A DNA stretch of 64,000 nt from NCBI GenBank assembly GCA_041572755.1, contig JBFFRY010000010.1, forward strand, positions 7,531 to 71,530, in the 5' to 3' direction. Each line of letters opens with the position of its first letter. The stretch's first letter is position 1. The stretch is from JBFELU01 sp041572755 (GTDB lineage Bacteria > Actinomycetota > Acidimicrobiia > Spongiisociales > UBA11373). Position numbers and translations under genes: made by a program. The notes under the pieces are model-generated. The model ran no database searches. It saw only the letters and a list, made by a program, of their open reading frames with translations, and was not told the DNA's origin. Shown here piece by piece: positions 48,464 through 59,490 of the stretch.

Positions 48464-49009
48464 ATGGGCGACCTTCGCAGCGTCGGCAGGCCGGCACCGG
48501 CCCGGCTGGAACCGGTCGGCAGCCGCCGCCTTCCCGGCGGCACGGTGGTGCGGTCGGCGGGGCGGCACGCCGGGGAGGCCCGGCGGCTGGTCCATCTCCT
48601 CAAGTACCGGGGGCACGTGGGGGTGGCCCGGGTGCTGGCCGGGGCGATGGCCGATCTCATGGACCCTCGAGCGCGGGTCCTGGTGCCGGTGCCCCGCACG
48701 CTGGTGAGGCTGTGGCACTACGGCATCGACCCGGCAGCCGAGCTCGCCGAGGCCCTCGGCGCGTTGACCGAGCTCCCGGTGATGCGTGCCCTGTGGCGGC
48801 CGCTGTGGTGGCCACCGCGGGCCGGGCCCGCCCCGCAGCTGCGGGGAGAGCCCCGATTCCGGTTGCGCCGACCCGTGGTCGGCGCGGTGCTCATCGATGA
48901 TGTGGTCACCACCGGCCGCACCCTCGGAGCCGCCGCCGAGGCACTGGGGGGAGCCGTCTCCGCGGTCACCGCCACCTCCGCCTCCCCGACTGGTGCGCCC
49001 TCGGTATAG
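48464..49009 (+). CDS. ComF-like phosphoribosyltransferase
   Basis: The ATG at 48464 gives 181 aa. The PRTase core is present: VHLLKYRGHVGVARVLA, VLVPVPRTLVRLWHYGIDPAAELA, and the PRPP loop VLIDDVVTTGRTLGAA. ComF proteins usually begin with a four-cysteine zinc ribbon; none is present, and the segment between the core halves is shorter and Pro/Trp-rich (RPLWWPPRAGP), so this is a reduced form. ComF is tied to DNA uptake in competent bacteria, but in actinobacteria it simply precedes hpf and secA, as here. The promoter of hpf lies inside its 3' end. Confidence 0.8.
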   Translation: MGDLRSVGRPAPARLEPVGSRRLPGGTVVRSAGRHAGEARRLVHLLKYRGHVGVARVLAGAMADLMDPRARVLVPVPRTLVRLWHYGIDPAAELAEALGALTELPVMRALWRPLWWPPRAGPAPQLRGEPRFRLRRPVVGAVLIDDVVTTGRTLGAAAEALGGAVSAVTATSASPTGAPSV

Positions 49010-49010
49010 T
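49005..49010 (+). promoter_or_regulatory. -10 element TATAGT for hpf
   Basis: TATAGT sits at the very end of the ComF-like gene, about 130 nt before the hpf start, giving a long 5' leader (about 49017-49141). The leader has no open frame of note. A long leader is unusual for this window, where most promoters lie almost on the start codon. Confidence 0.4.
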
Positions 49011-49141
49011 GAGTGCACGGCCCTTCAGGGCGAACCGAGCGTTGGAGCGTGCGTGTCGCAGCGACCGCATCGTCGATCAATCCGATGCTCTCCACCGCGG
49101 TCCCGGGAGGGATTCGGCGCGCCCTGAGGAAAGGAGATCCT

Positions 49142-49690
49142 GTGGAGGTTCGAGTCCACGGAAACCACACCACCATCGCTCCCGATCTTCGGGACCTCGC
49201 CGCGGACAAGGTGGCTCACGCCGCCCGGGTCTTCGACGACGTGCTCTTCGCCGACGTCGAGTTCAGCGAGGAACAGAACCCCCGAATCGCCGACGGACGC
49301 TATCGCGTCGAGATCACCTCGACGGCGGCGGGTCAGGTGGTGCGGGTCGAGGCGGCGGCTTTCGACGAACGGGCCGCACTCGACACGGCAGTGGACAAGT
49401 ACGAGCGGCAGTTGCGCCGGCTGAAGGAGCGTCTCATCACCCGAGGTCGTCGTAGCAAACGGCTCAATGCGGCCCCCGAGGGCGTCGAAGAAGAGGGGGA
49501 CATGATCGACGCGCACCGAATCGATCGGGTGAAGCGCTTCGACGTGAAGCCAATGACGCCTGAGGAGGCAGCCCTCCAAATGGACCTGCTGGAACACAAC
49601 TTCTTTTTCTTCCTCAACGGGGAGACTGAGCGCTACGGCGTGCTGTACCGGCGACGGAACGGGTCCTTGGGGCTGATCGAGCCCCAGTGA
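49142..49690 (+). CDS. hpf: Ribosome hibernation promoting factor, long form
   Basis: The GTG at 49142 is chosen because AAAGGAGAT ends 4 nt before it and because the protein then starts MEVRVHGNHTTI, as in the family; 182 aa. The N-terminal domain (about 1-100) has the beta-alpha fold of HPF/RaiA. A linker of about 25 residues precedes the C-terminal dimerisation domain (KRFDVKPMTPEEAALQMDLLEHNFFFFLN ... GVLYRRRNGSLGLIEP). Long HPF forms 100S ribosome dimers and silences ribosomes in starvation. It is followed with 4-nt overlap by a response regulator. Confidence 0.93.
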   Translation: MEVRVHGNHTTIAPDLRDLAADKVAHAARVFDDVLFADVEFSEEQNPRIADGRYRVEITSTAAGQVVRVEAAAFDERAALDTAVDKYERQLRRLKERLITRGRRSKRLNAAPEGVEEEGDMIDAHRIDRVKRFDVKPMTPEEAALQMDLLEHNFFFFLNGETERYGVLYRRRNGSLGLIEPQ

Positions 49691-50334
49691 CCAGGGTCCT
49701 CGTCGTCGATGACGTCGAGCTGTTTCGACGAGGCCTCGGCTCGTCGCTGACCGCAGCCGGATTCGAGGTCTGCGGCGAGGCCAGCGACGGTGAAGGAGCG
49801 GTCTCGGCCGCCGAGCAGCTGCAGCCCGACATCGTGGTGCTCGACATCCTCATGCCGGGGCTGTCGGGTCTCGAGGTCGTCGAGAAGATCCTCGCCGTGA
49901 GTCCGGAGGCCACCATCCTGCTCCTCACCGCCAGCGAGTCGCAGGAGGACCTGATCGAAGGGATCCGGGCCGGGGTCCGCGGCTACATCATCAAGGACGC
50001 CCCCTTCGAGGAGCTGGTGAAGGCGATCGAGGACGTGAATGCCGGTGGGGCCGTCGTGTCACCGAAGATGGCCGGCAAGCTCTTCGACGCACTCGCCCCG
50101 ATGCTGCGCCACCACGACTTCACGGCCCCCCACAAACCGACGCTGACCGGGCGGGAGATCGAGGTCCTCGGCTACGTGGCCCAGGGAATGACCTCGAAAC
50201 AGATCGGGCGCACCTTGTTCATCTCCGAGAACACGGTCAAGAACCACGTCCGCAACATCCTGGACAAGCTTGGCCTCCACTCCCGGAACGAGGCGGTGCT
50301 CTACGCCGTTCGCGAGAACCTGATCGAGTTGTGA
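49687..50334 (+). CDS. NarL/LuxR-type response regulator
   Basis: GTGA overlap with hpf; 215 aa. Receiver domain at about 1-120 with acidic pair DD (residues 8-9), phospho-acceptor D53 in VVLDILMPG, T/S at LLLTASES and lysine in YIIKDAPF. The C-terminal LuxR helix-turn-helix (LTGREIEVLGYVAQGMTSKQIGRTLFISENTVKNHVRNI) fills about 150-205. No histidine kinase gene is adjacent, so its partner is remote or unknown. Coupling to hpf points to stress or starvation control; the HEAT-repeat and HD-GYP genes follow with overlaps. Confidence 0.93.
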   Translation: MTRVLVVDDVELFRRGLGSSLTAAGFEVCGEASDGEGAVSAAEQLQPDIVVLDILMPGLSGLEVVEKILAVSPEATILLLTASESQEDLIEGIRAGVRGYIIKDAPFEELVKAIEDVNAGGAVVSPKMAGKLFDALAPMLRHHDFTAPHKPTLTGREIEVLGYVAQGMTSKQIGRTLFISENTVKNHVRNILDKLGLHSRNEAVLYAVRENLIEL

Positions 50335-51350
50335 TCATGGCGGGGCCTGGTGAACTCGCCGCCGAATCGTGGGACGGGGCCGGTGTCGTCCTCGAAACCC
50401 GTCTCGACGACCTTCCCCCGGAGTTGATCGCTCGCATCCGCGCCGAGGCCGTCTCCGATCCCGGCATGGCCGGTGTCGCAACCCTGCGGGACCTGCTCCG
50501 CATCGAGACCCGCGAAGCCCGCTTCAAGCGGGTGTTGCGGGTGTGGGAGGGGAAGGTCGTGGCCGCCCTTCGGGCTCGAGATCTCGCCGCCGCGGAAGCC
50601 TGGTTCAAGTCGGTGACGGTGCATCCCACCTTTCCCGGCGAGTTCGTGGCGCACGTGCAGCGGGCCTTTCAAGCCTTGGCCCGGCCGGCGGTCATCGATG
50701 ATCTCCTGGAGTGGCTGGTCGCCGAGGAGAAGATCGAGGAGGGCGCCGCCCTCCTGGCGGCCTGGGGCGAACCGGTCGTCAACCGCATCGTGGAGTTGAT
50801 GGCCATGGAAGAGCCGCCGATCAGCCGCCGGCACCAGGTGGATCTGCTGGCGGTGGTCGGTCGCTCGGACACCCGGCTGCTCATCATGCATCTCAACGAT
50901 CGGCGTTGGTTCATCGCTCGCAACATGGCGATCGCCATCGGTCGCACCGGGCGACTGCAGGGTGTGGGGCCGTTGCGGAGCCTGCTCAGTCATCCCGACC
51001 CCCGGGTGCGAGTCGAGGCTCTGCGGGGCGTGGCGGCGCTGGATTCGGACTTGGGATTGCCCGACATCGTCAAAGGCTTCCGGGACGACAACCCTCGGGT
51101 CCGCCAGGCCGCGGTGACCCTCCTCAGGGCTTCGCCGAATCCGCAGGTGATTCCGGTGCTGGCCGGCCTCGTGGAGCGGGGCGGTTTGAGCGGCGCCGAC
51201 AGCGAGCGCCTGGTCGAGGTGATCGCCGAGCGCAAGGGCCCGGAAGCGGAGGCTGCGCTGCGTCGCTTCGCCGAGCGCCGCTTCGCCCGGGGAGGGGCCC
51301 GAGCCGCCCGGGAGGCGGCTCGCAGGGCTCTGAAGGGGCGGACCTCATGA
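50331..51350 (+). CDS. HEAT-repeat protein
   Basis: The GTG at 50331 overlaps the regulator's stop (an ATG two codons in is possible); 339 aa. The protein is almost all alpha-helical. HEAT/PBS-lyase-type repeats are visible from about residue 130 (VNRIVELMAMEEPPISRRHQV, DRRWFIARNMAIAIGRTG, HPDPRVRVEALRGVAALDSD, DDNPRVRQAAVTLLRAS). The N-terminal 120 residues are unlike known repeats (WEGKVVAALRARDLAAAEAWFKSV). Probably a scaffold for a protein-protein interaction. It overlaps the HD-GYP gene by four bases and is likely part of the same pathway. Confidence 0.8.
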   Translation: MIMAGPGELAAESWDGAGVVLETRLDDLPPELIARIRAEAVSDPGMAGVATLRDLLRIETREARFKRVLRVWEGKVVAALRARDLAAAEAWFKSVTVHPTFPGEFVAHVQRAFQALARPAVIDDLLEWLVAEEKIEEGAALLAAWGEPVVNRIVELMAMEEPPISRRHQVDLLAVVGRSDTRLLIMHLNDRRWFIARNMAIAIGRTGRLQGVGPLRSLLSHPDPRVRVEALRGVAALDSDLGLPDIVKGFRDDNPRVRQAAVTLLRASPNPQVIPVLAGLVERGGLSGADSERLVEVIAERKGPEAEAALRRFAERRFARGGARAAREAARRALKGRTS

Positions 51351-52636
51351 GCGAGTTGCTGGGACGGAACTTCCTTCGCGCCCTCCTCCAAGCCGGCCAC
51401 CGGATCGAGGCCCATCCGGGGGGCCACCAATCAGTCGATGATGCCCTCGTGGCCCTGGAGCGCGCCGTCGACGTGCTCACCTGCAACACGGAGGCCGTGA
51501 CGTTGCGCATCACCGGGGACGCCTTCTCGCTCGACGGACGAGTGCTGCCCCATGCCTCACTCGAGTTTCACGGCATGCTGCGCCACATGGAGGAGCGGGG
51601 AATCGGCGCCGTGACGGTGCATCGGGGCGCCCAGACGCGGGACCTGGCGGACCTCGCTGCGCTGGTGGGCGGCGTGTCGACCGATCTTCCCACCGGTGGC
51701 ACCGTGGTGATCGATGAATTCGCCACACCCGAGCCCGGGGGTCCGCAGCCGCTCCAGGGTCTGAGACAGAGCTACGTCTCGTCTCTCGATGCGCTCGAAG
51801 CGTTCTCCCACGAAGGCGCCTTCAGCATGGCTTCGGTCACGGAGATCGTCGACGGCTTCATCGAGGAGCGGGTGGGGCAGTCGCTCATGCTGGCAACGGT
51901 GCATTCCCTGGAACAGGCGACCCACTATCACTCGGTCAACGTGTGTGTGCTCGCCCTGGCGCTGGGTCGCGCCATCGGTCTCGGGCGCGACGAGCTCACC
52001 AGGCTCGGCACCGGCGCCCTGCTGCACGACGTCGGCCGGGTCATCCTCGATGAGGCCGCCCTGACCAAGGCGGGCAGTCTGACTCGCGAGGAGTGGGCCC
52101 AGGTGCGCCTCCACCCCCAGGAGGGGGCGATGGCGGTTCTGGCGGCCGCTCGTCCGGGAGACGAGAGCGCGGCGCTGGTGGCGTTGGAGCACCACGCTCG
52201 GGTCGACGGCACCGGATACCCGGATCTCAAAGGCCGCAAGCTGCATCTCCACAGCAGGATCGTGGCGGTCGTCGACGCCTACGACGCCATCACGAGCCGC
52301 CGTCCTCACCGTCCGGCCCGGACCCCATCGGAGGCCCGCAACATCATCGTGGATGCAGCCGGCACCGCTTACGACCCCGACCTGGTGAGCGTCTTCGTGC
52401 ACATGCTGGGTGAGTACCCGCCCGGCTCGCTGCTGCAGCTCGACACCGGCGAGGTGGTGATGGTGACGCCGGGGAAAGCCCGCGACCTGCACGGCGTGCT
52501 GGTCCGCGACATGGCCGGCGTCCTGGTCGAGGACCCCGAACCGGTTCGGCTGGCGGATCGCCGGGTGGTGGGCCAGCTGTTGGCCGAAGAGGCGGGTGTG
52601 GACCCCGCCGCGCTGCTCCACGTCGCCGACGGCTGA
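51347..52636 (+). CDS. HD-GYP domain phosphodiesterase-like protein
   Basis: The ATG overlaps the previous stop; 429 aa. The N-terminal 170 residues have no recognisable domain. The HD-GYP domain spans about 195-340: HSVNVCVLALALG, the metal pair in GALLHDVGRV, HPQEGAMAVL, and HHARVDGTGYPD, where the GYP signature is intact. HD-GYP proteins hydrolyse cyclic di-GMP or related dinucleotides. No receiver or membrane segment is fused, so control would come through the HEAT protein or the N-terminal region. A degenerate tail (VVMVTPGKARDLHGVLVRD) resembles the small beta domain common after HD-GYP. Confidence 0.88.
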   Translation: MSELLGRNFLRALLQAGHRIEAHPGGHQSVDDALVALERAVDVLTCNTEAVTLRITGDAFSLDGRVLPHASLEFHGMLRHMEERGIGAVTVHRGAQTRDLADLAALVGGVSTDLPTGGTVVIDEFATPEPGGPQPLQGLRQSYVSSLDALEAFSHEGAFSMASVTEIVDGFIEERVGQSLMLATVHSLEQATHYHSVNVCVLALALGRAIGLGRDELTRLGTGALLHDVGRVILDEAALTKAGSLTREEWAQVRLHPQEGAMAVLAAARPGDESAALVALEHHARVDGTGYPDLKGRKLHLHSRIVAVVDAYDAITSRRPHRPARTPSEARNIIVDAAGTAYDPDLVSVFVHMLGEYPPGSLLQLDTGEVVMVTPGKARDLHGVLVRDMAGVLVEDPEPVRLADRRVVGQLLAEEAGVDPAALLHVADG

Positions 52637-52758
52637 CCTCGGACGCCGGACTCTCCCCGGCCCGTCACGCCGCCGTGCCGACCACCCGCACCGTGTCGCA
52701 TCGACTCCAGCGCCCGTTCCCTTCGGGTCGTAAGGTGCGGCGGTCGAAGGGAGGCCGG

Positions 52759-53568
52759 TTGGAGCACCCGATCTGTGTGACCTGTGGCGTCCAGGCGCAG
52801 GAAGCAGCCGCCGTGTGCCGCATCTGCGCCGATGAACGCCAGTACGTCGGATGGGGGGGTCAGGCATGGACCACCCTGGCGGCGATGGGCGAAGCCGGTC
52901 ATCGCAATCGGATCGAGGAGATCGAGCCGGGGCTGTGGGGCATCGGCACGGAGCCCCACTTCGCCATCGGGCAGCGCTCGTTGCTGGTGTGCACCCCGGT
53001 CGGCAATCTGCTGTGGGACGCCATCAGCTACCTCGACGATGAGACCGTCGCGACCGTCGAGGAACTCGGCGGGATCGCCGCCGTGTCGGCCTCGCACCCG
53101 CACTTCTACGGCTCGATCGTGGAGTGGAGCAGGGCGTTCGGCGGGGCGCCCGTCTACTTGCCTGCGGCGGACCAGGAGTGGGTGGTGCGGCCCGATCCCG
53201 CCGTCGAGTTCTACGGCGACCGGGTGGAACCGATCGAGGGGCTCAGCCTGGTGCGCTGCGGCGGGCACTTCGAGGGCAGTGCGGTGGCCCACTGGCCCGA
53301 TGGGGCCGAGGGGCGGGGTGTGCTGCTGGTGGGGGACACGATCCAGGTGGTCTCCGATCGGCGCTACGTCAGCTTCATGCGCTCCTACCCGAACCTGATT
53401 CCGCTCGACGCGACCACCATCCGGGGGATCGTCGCCGCGGTGACGCCGCTGCCCTACGACCGCATCTATGGGGGATGGTGGGGGCGCAACGTTGCCGCGG
53501 GGGCACCCGCCGCAGTGGCAGAGTCGGCCCGGCGTTACCTGGAGCGGATCGAAGGGCCCCCGGCCTGA
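52759..53568 (+). CDS. Metallo-beta-lactamase-fold hydrolase-like protein with N-terminal zinc ribbon
   Basis: TTG at 52759 is chosen because GGGAGG lies 4 nt before it; 269 aa. A zinc ribbon (CVTCGVQAQEAAAVCRICADE) opens the protein. The MBL-like core follows: LLVCTPVGNLLWD in place of the usual strand, SASHPHFYGS matching the HxHxDH position but with altered ligands, GGHFEGSAV and LLVGDTIQV. The metal-site motifs are only partly conserved, so it may be weakly active or inactive. I cannot name a substrate. It lies 122 nt beyond the HD-GYP gene; an upstream in-frame ATG or GTG is possible. Confidence 0.7.
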   Translation: MEHPICVTCGVQAQEAAAVCRICADERQYVGWGGQAWTTLAAMGEAGHRNRIEEIEPGLWGIGTEPHFAIGQRSLLVCTPVGNLLWDAISYLDDETVATVEELGGIAAVSASHPHFYGSIVEWSRAFGGAPVYLPAADQEWVVRPDPAVEFYGDRVEPIEGLSLVRCGGHFEGSAVAHWPDGAEGRGVLLVGDTIQVVSDRRYVSFMRSYPNLIPLDATTIRGIVAAVTPLPYDRIYGGWWGRNVAAGAPAAVAESARRYLERIEGPPA

Positions 53569-53627
53569 GCGGTGCTCCGGTATTCGGGACGGCAGCGGTA
53601 CGCTCGGGCAGCCGAACGGGAGCTGAT

Positions 53628-54245
53628 ATGCGACGGCTGGCAACGATCTTGGTCCTGACGACGTTGGTCGCAGCGTGCGGCGACGACGACGCGGCCGGGC
53701 CGGAGACGACGGCCACCGACGATGCGGCGATCACCACGGTGCCCACCACCCCACCGGCGCTTCCCGACGGCTGTGTGATGCCGCCCTTCGAGGTGGAGGT
53801 GCGGATCGCCGGGGAGGACCCGGCCGAGGTCCTCGAGGTGGTCGACGCAGCCGCGGTGCGCATCTCGGAGGGCAAGGCCTACACGGTCTACCTGGCGGAT
53901 TTCGTGATGGACCGCGACGAGTCCATCTACGTATGGAGCCAGGAGCCGCCGCCGGGGGGAACGATCGTGCAGACCGGGCTCACGGTGTTCAACGCTGAGG
54001 ACCCCGCCGCGGTGCCGGTCCTCCGGGGCGGTGAGACGGGCTTCGTCGATTGGCAGGCCGGCGAGTTGGCCGCATTCCTCACTGTGATCGCTGAGGGGGC
54101 CGCGGATTTCAGCGTCGAGATGACCGGGTCCGCAGAGCTGCTCCACGTCGACGATGCCCGGGTGTGCATCCGGGCCGATATCCGCAGCGAGCGCGGGTTC
54201 GAGTTCGCCGGCACCTATCTGGCCGAGATCGTCGACGACTTCTGA
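53628..54245 (+). CDS. Putative lipoprotein of unknown function
   Basis: The ATG at 53628 gives 205 aa. The signal peptide ends in the lipobox LVAAC at about residues 13-17, followed by an acidic and Thr-rich linker (GDDDAAGPETTATDD). The mature part is beta-rich with one Cys in DGCVMPPFEVEV and another in DARVCIRAD near the C-terminus, which could form a disulphide. No known domain is recognised. It is a membrane-anchored exported protein upstream of secA, but they do not look functionally linked. Confidence 0.75.
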   Translation: MRRLATILVLTTLVAACGDDDAAGPETTATDDAAITTVPTTPPALPDGCVMPPFEVEVRIAGEDPAEVLEVVDAAAVRISEGKAYTVYLADFVMDRDESIYVWSQEPPPGGTIVQTGLTVFNAEDPAAVPVLRGGETGFVDWQAGELAAFLTVIAEGAADFSVEMTGSAELLHVDDARVCIRADIRSERGFEFAGTYLAEIVDDF

Positions 54246-54291
54246 TCCGGGCCCGGGGTTCGAGACCTCTTTCGCAGTACCCCCGCATCGA

Positions 54292-54297
54292 TATCAT
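54292..54297 (+). promoter_or_regulatory. -10 element TATCAT for secA
   Basis: TATCAT ends 6 nt before the ATG at 54304, and no Shine-Dalgarno sequence fits between them. Transcription would begin at or next to the start codon, so secA is probably read as a leaderless mRNA. Confidence 0.4.
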
Positions 54298-54303
54298 GGC
54301 GCC

Positions 54304-56937
<2,634 letters not shown>

Positions 56938-56949
56938 TCTCCCTCCGCC

Positions 56950-57570
56950 TCACCGCCGGGTGAGGAGAAACACTGCGGTCCGCCACTGCTCGTAGTGGGC
57001 GAACATCTCGACCGCCCAGTTCTCCTTGAAGAGGCCCTCGAGTTCACCGGGGGCGATGTGGCTCATCTTCGAGGTCCCCGAGAAGCTGAAGCGGGGAAGC
57101 TCCTCGGTGATGCCGAAGAAGCAGTACTCGAGGAAGAGCGATCCGGGTCGGGACAGCCTGGTGACGGTCGCCGCCATCGCTCGACGGGCGTCTCCCCTCA
57201 GGTCGTCGAGGGTGCCGAAGTCGATGATGAAGTCGAATGGCCCTTCGATGCCGGTGATGTCGGGCGCGGTGAGGTCGCCGACGACGAAGGTCGGCTCGAC
57301 GCCGGCTCTCGCCGCCCGGGCGCGGGCCTTGCCTATCGCCACCTCTGAGAAGTCGACACCGTGGGCGTCGAATCCCTGCTGCTGCAGATACACCACGTTG
57401 GCACCCGTGCCGCACCCAAGGTCGATGGCGCGCGGGTGGGTCGCCGGGGACGCGTGTTGCTGCTCGAGGACGGCGGCGAGGTCCTGGCGGACACCGACCT
57501 TGTCCCACGGCGCCCAGAGCCGGTACATCCAGTCGTAGGTGCGCTTTCCGACCACCAGGGGGTCGATCAT
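56950..57570 (-). CDS. Class I SAM-dependent methyltransferase
   Basis: The ATG at 57570 gives 206 aa. The Rossmann SAM site is AIDLGCGTGANVVYL, with an acidic residue at the end of the next strand (AHGVDFSE) and a later VVGDLTAPD. The remaining part FDFIIDFGTLDDLRG and FLEYCFFGITEELPRF is typical of small-molecule methyltransferases rather than rRNA or protein enzymes, but the substrate is unknown. It lies between the convergent secA end and the divergent prfB start and may be transcribed alone. Confidence 0.83.
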   Translation of the reverse strand: MIDPLVVGKRTYDWMYRLWAPWDKVGVRQDLAAVLEQQHASPATHPRAIDLGCGTGANVVYLQQQGFDAHGVDFSEVAIGKARARAARAGVEPTFVVGDLTAPDITGIEGPFDFIIDFGTLDDLRGDARRAMAATVTRLSRPGSLFLEYCFFGITEELPRFSFSGTSKMSHIAPGELEGLFKENWAVEMFAHYEQWRTAVFLLTRR

Positions 57571-57596
57571 ACGGCGCTGTGGCCTGACGACACCCC

Positions 57597-57602
57597 TATC
57601 CT
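57597..57602 (+). promoter_or_regulatory. -10 element TATCCT for prfB
   Basis: TATCCT ends 8 nt before the prfB ATG at 57611, with no ribosome site in between, again fitting a leaderless transcript. Confidence 0.35.
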
Positions 57603-57610
57603 CACCACCG

Positions 57611-58712
57611 ATGGATCAGGATCCCCGCTCGGTCATCAAGGCCCTCCGTTCCCGGCTCGGCGACGCCCGGAGGTTCCTTTGACGTCGAAGGCAAGCTGAC
57701 CGAGCTCGAGGAGCTCCGCAAGCAGGCCTCGGCTCCCGATCTGTGGGACGACCAGCAGCGGGCCCTGATGGTGACCCGCCGCCTGGCGGCCCATGAGTCG
57801 ATCGTCGAGCGCATCCAACGGCTCACCTCATCGCTGGACGACGCCGAGGTCCTGCTGGATCTCGCCGCCGAGGAGGGCGACGATTCGGTCGTCGCCGAAG
57901 GGTCGGCGGAGCTGGAGGTGATCGATCGGGATCTCGCCGACCTGGAGCGGGAGAGCCTGTTCTTCGGGGAGTACGACGATCAGCCTGCCATCGTCTCGAT
58001 CCACGCCGGAGCGGGCGGCGTCGACGCCGCCGACTGGGCCGAGATGATGCTGCGGATGTACCTCCGCTATCTCGAACGGATCGGCTTCGAGGTGGAGGTC
58101 GACGAGGTCCTCCCCTCCGAGGAGGCCGGCATCCGCTCGGCGACCCTCACGGTGCGGGGGGAGCACGCCTACGGGATCCTCGAATCGGAGCGGGGGGTGC
58201 ACCGGCTGGTGCGGATCAGCCCGTTCGACGCCGCATCTCGTCGCCACACCTCGTTCGCCGGCGTCGATGTGATCCCCGAGGTGGCGGAGGCCGCGGTGGC
58301 GATCGACCCCGACGATCTCCGCATCGAGACGTTCCGTTCCTCGGGCGCCGGCGGTCAGCACGTCAACGTCACCGATTCGGCGGTGCGGATCACCCACGTC
58401 CCCACCGGGGTGGTGGTGGCGTGCCAGGCGGAGCGTTCCCAGCTGCAGAACCGCAACCGGGCCATGGCCCTGCTGGCGTCCCGCCTCGCCGAACTGGCCC
58501 GCCAGGAGCGTCAGGCGGAGCTCGAGGAGATCCGCGGCGAGCAGAACGAGGCCGCCTGGGGGCGGCAGATCCGCTCCTACGTGCTCCAGCCCTATCAGAT
58601 GGTGAAGGATCTCCGCACCGACGTGGAGGTGGGCAACGTCCAAGGGGTCCTCGACGGTGATCTCGAGGCGTTCTCCGAGGCCTATCTGCAGTGGCGGCGG
58701 TCCAATGCCTGA
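57611..58712 (+). CDS. prfB: Peptide chain release factor 2 (RF2), made by programmed +1 frameshifting
   Basis: The gene starts at ATG 57611, but the zero frame ends at an in-frame TGA (57680-57682) after 23 codons. Shifting +1 at CTT TGA C, reading GAC from 57681, continues for 343 more residues to the stop ending at 58712, giving 366 aa. The main part has the RF2 features: the SPF tripeptide in ISPFDAASRR that reads UGA/UAA, and the catalytic GGQ in GAGGQHVNVTDSAVRITH. It releases peptides at UAA and UGA. The gene heads the group with ftsE, ftsX, an M23 hydrolase, smpB and ssrA. Confidence 0.95.
57668..57683 (+). other. prfB: RF2 programmed frameshift site
   Basis: CGGAGG (57668-57673) is an internal Shine-Dalgarno-like sequence, followed after TTC (three bases) by CTT TGA C (57677-57683). 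Spacing and slippery sequence match the known RF2 autoregulation site: low RF2 slows reading of TGA and favours the +1 slip. Confidence 0.95.
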
Positions 58713-58782
58713 ATGGCGCTGGGTACGCGGGGCCCACGACTAACCTCCGCCGCGAGCGGGCACCCCCTTCGAAGAGGCACGA

Positions 58783-59490
58783 ATGATTCGGCTGCGAGAT
58801 GTGACCAAGGTGTACGACGGGGGGACCGTCGCGGTGCGCAACGTGAGCCTCGAGATCGACAAGAGCGAGTTCGTGTTCCTCGTGGGGGCTTCGGGGTCGG
58901 GGAAGTCCACGCTGATCCGCTTGCTGCTGCGCGAGGAGCTGCCGACCCAGGGCCACATCTGGGTGGCCGGCAAGCACATCAACAAGCTGCCCGCCTGGAA
59001 GGTGCCGCTGCTGCGCCGCTCGGTGGGCACCGTGTTCCAGGACTTCAAGCTGCTGCCCAACAAGACGGTCTTCGAGAACGTGGCGTTCGCCCTCGAGGTG
59101 ATCGGGCGGCCCCGCCACGTGGTGCGCACCCAGGTGCCCCAGGTGCTGCGTCTGGTGGGTCTGGCGGCCAAAGCCGACCGGATGCCCCGCCAGCTCTCGG
59201 GCGGCGAGCAGCAGCGGGTCTCGATCGCCCGGGCCTTCGTCAACCGGCCGCTCATCCTGCTGGCCGACGAGCCCACCGGAAACCTGGATCCGGCCACTTC
59301 GGTGGGGATCATGCGGCTCCTCGACCGCATCAACCGCACCGGGACGACGGTGGTGATGGCCACCCACGACCACGCCATCGTCGATGCGATGCGTCGCCGG
59401 GTGATCGGGCTGGATCGGGGAGCGGTGGTGCGGGATCAGAGCAGAGGGGCTTACGAGACGGCGGCGGAAGGGCCGGTGGAGGCGACCTAG
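58783..59490 (+). CDS. ftsE: Cell-division ATP-binding protein
   Basis: The ATG at 58783 follows GAAGAGGCACGA; 235 aa. ABC ATPase motifs are complete: Walker A GASGSGKSTL, FQDFKLLPNKTV (FtsE-type Q-loop region), signature LSGGEQQRVSIARAF, Walker B LILLADEPTGNLD and the switch MATHDH. FtsE pairs with the membrane protein FtsX to pass ATP-driven conformational change to an extracellular peptidoglycan hydrolase. It ends directly before ftsX. A TAACCT at 58741-58746 may be a promoter. Confidence 0.95.
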   Translation: MIRLRDVTKVYDGGTVAVRNVSLEIDKSEFVFLVGASGSGKSTLIRLLLREELPTQGHIWVAGKHINKLPAWKVPLLRRSVGTVFQDFKLLPNKTVFENVAFALEVIGRPRHVVRTQVPQVLRLVGLAAKADRMPRQLSGGEQQRVSIARAFVNRPLILLADEPTGNLDPATSVGIMRLLDRINRTGTTVVMATHDHAIVDAMRRRVIGLDRGAVVRDQSRGAYETAAEGPVEAT

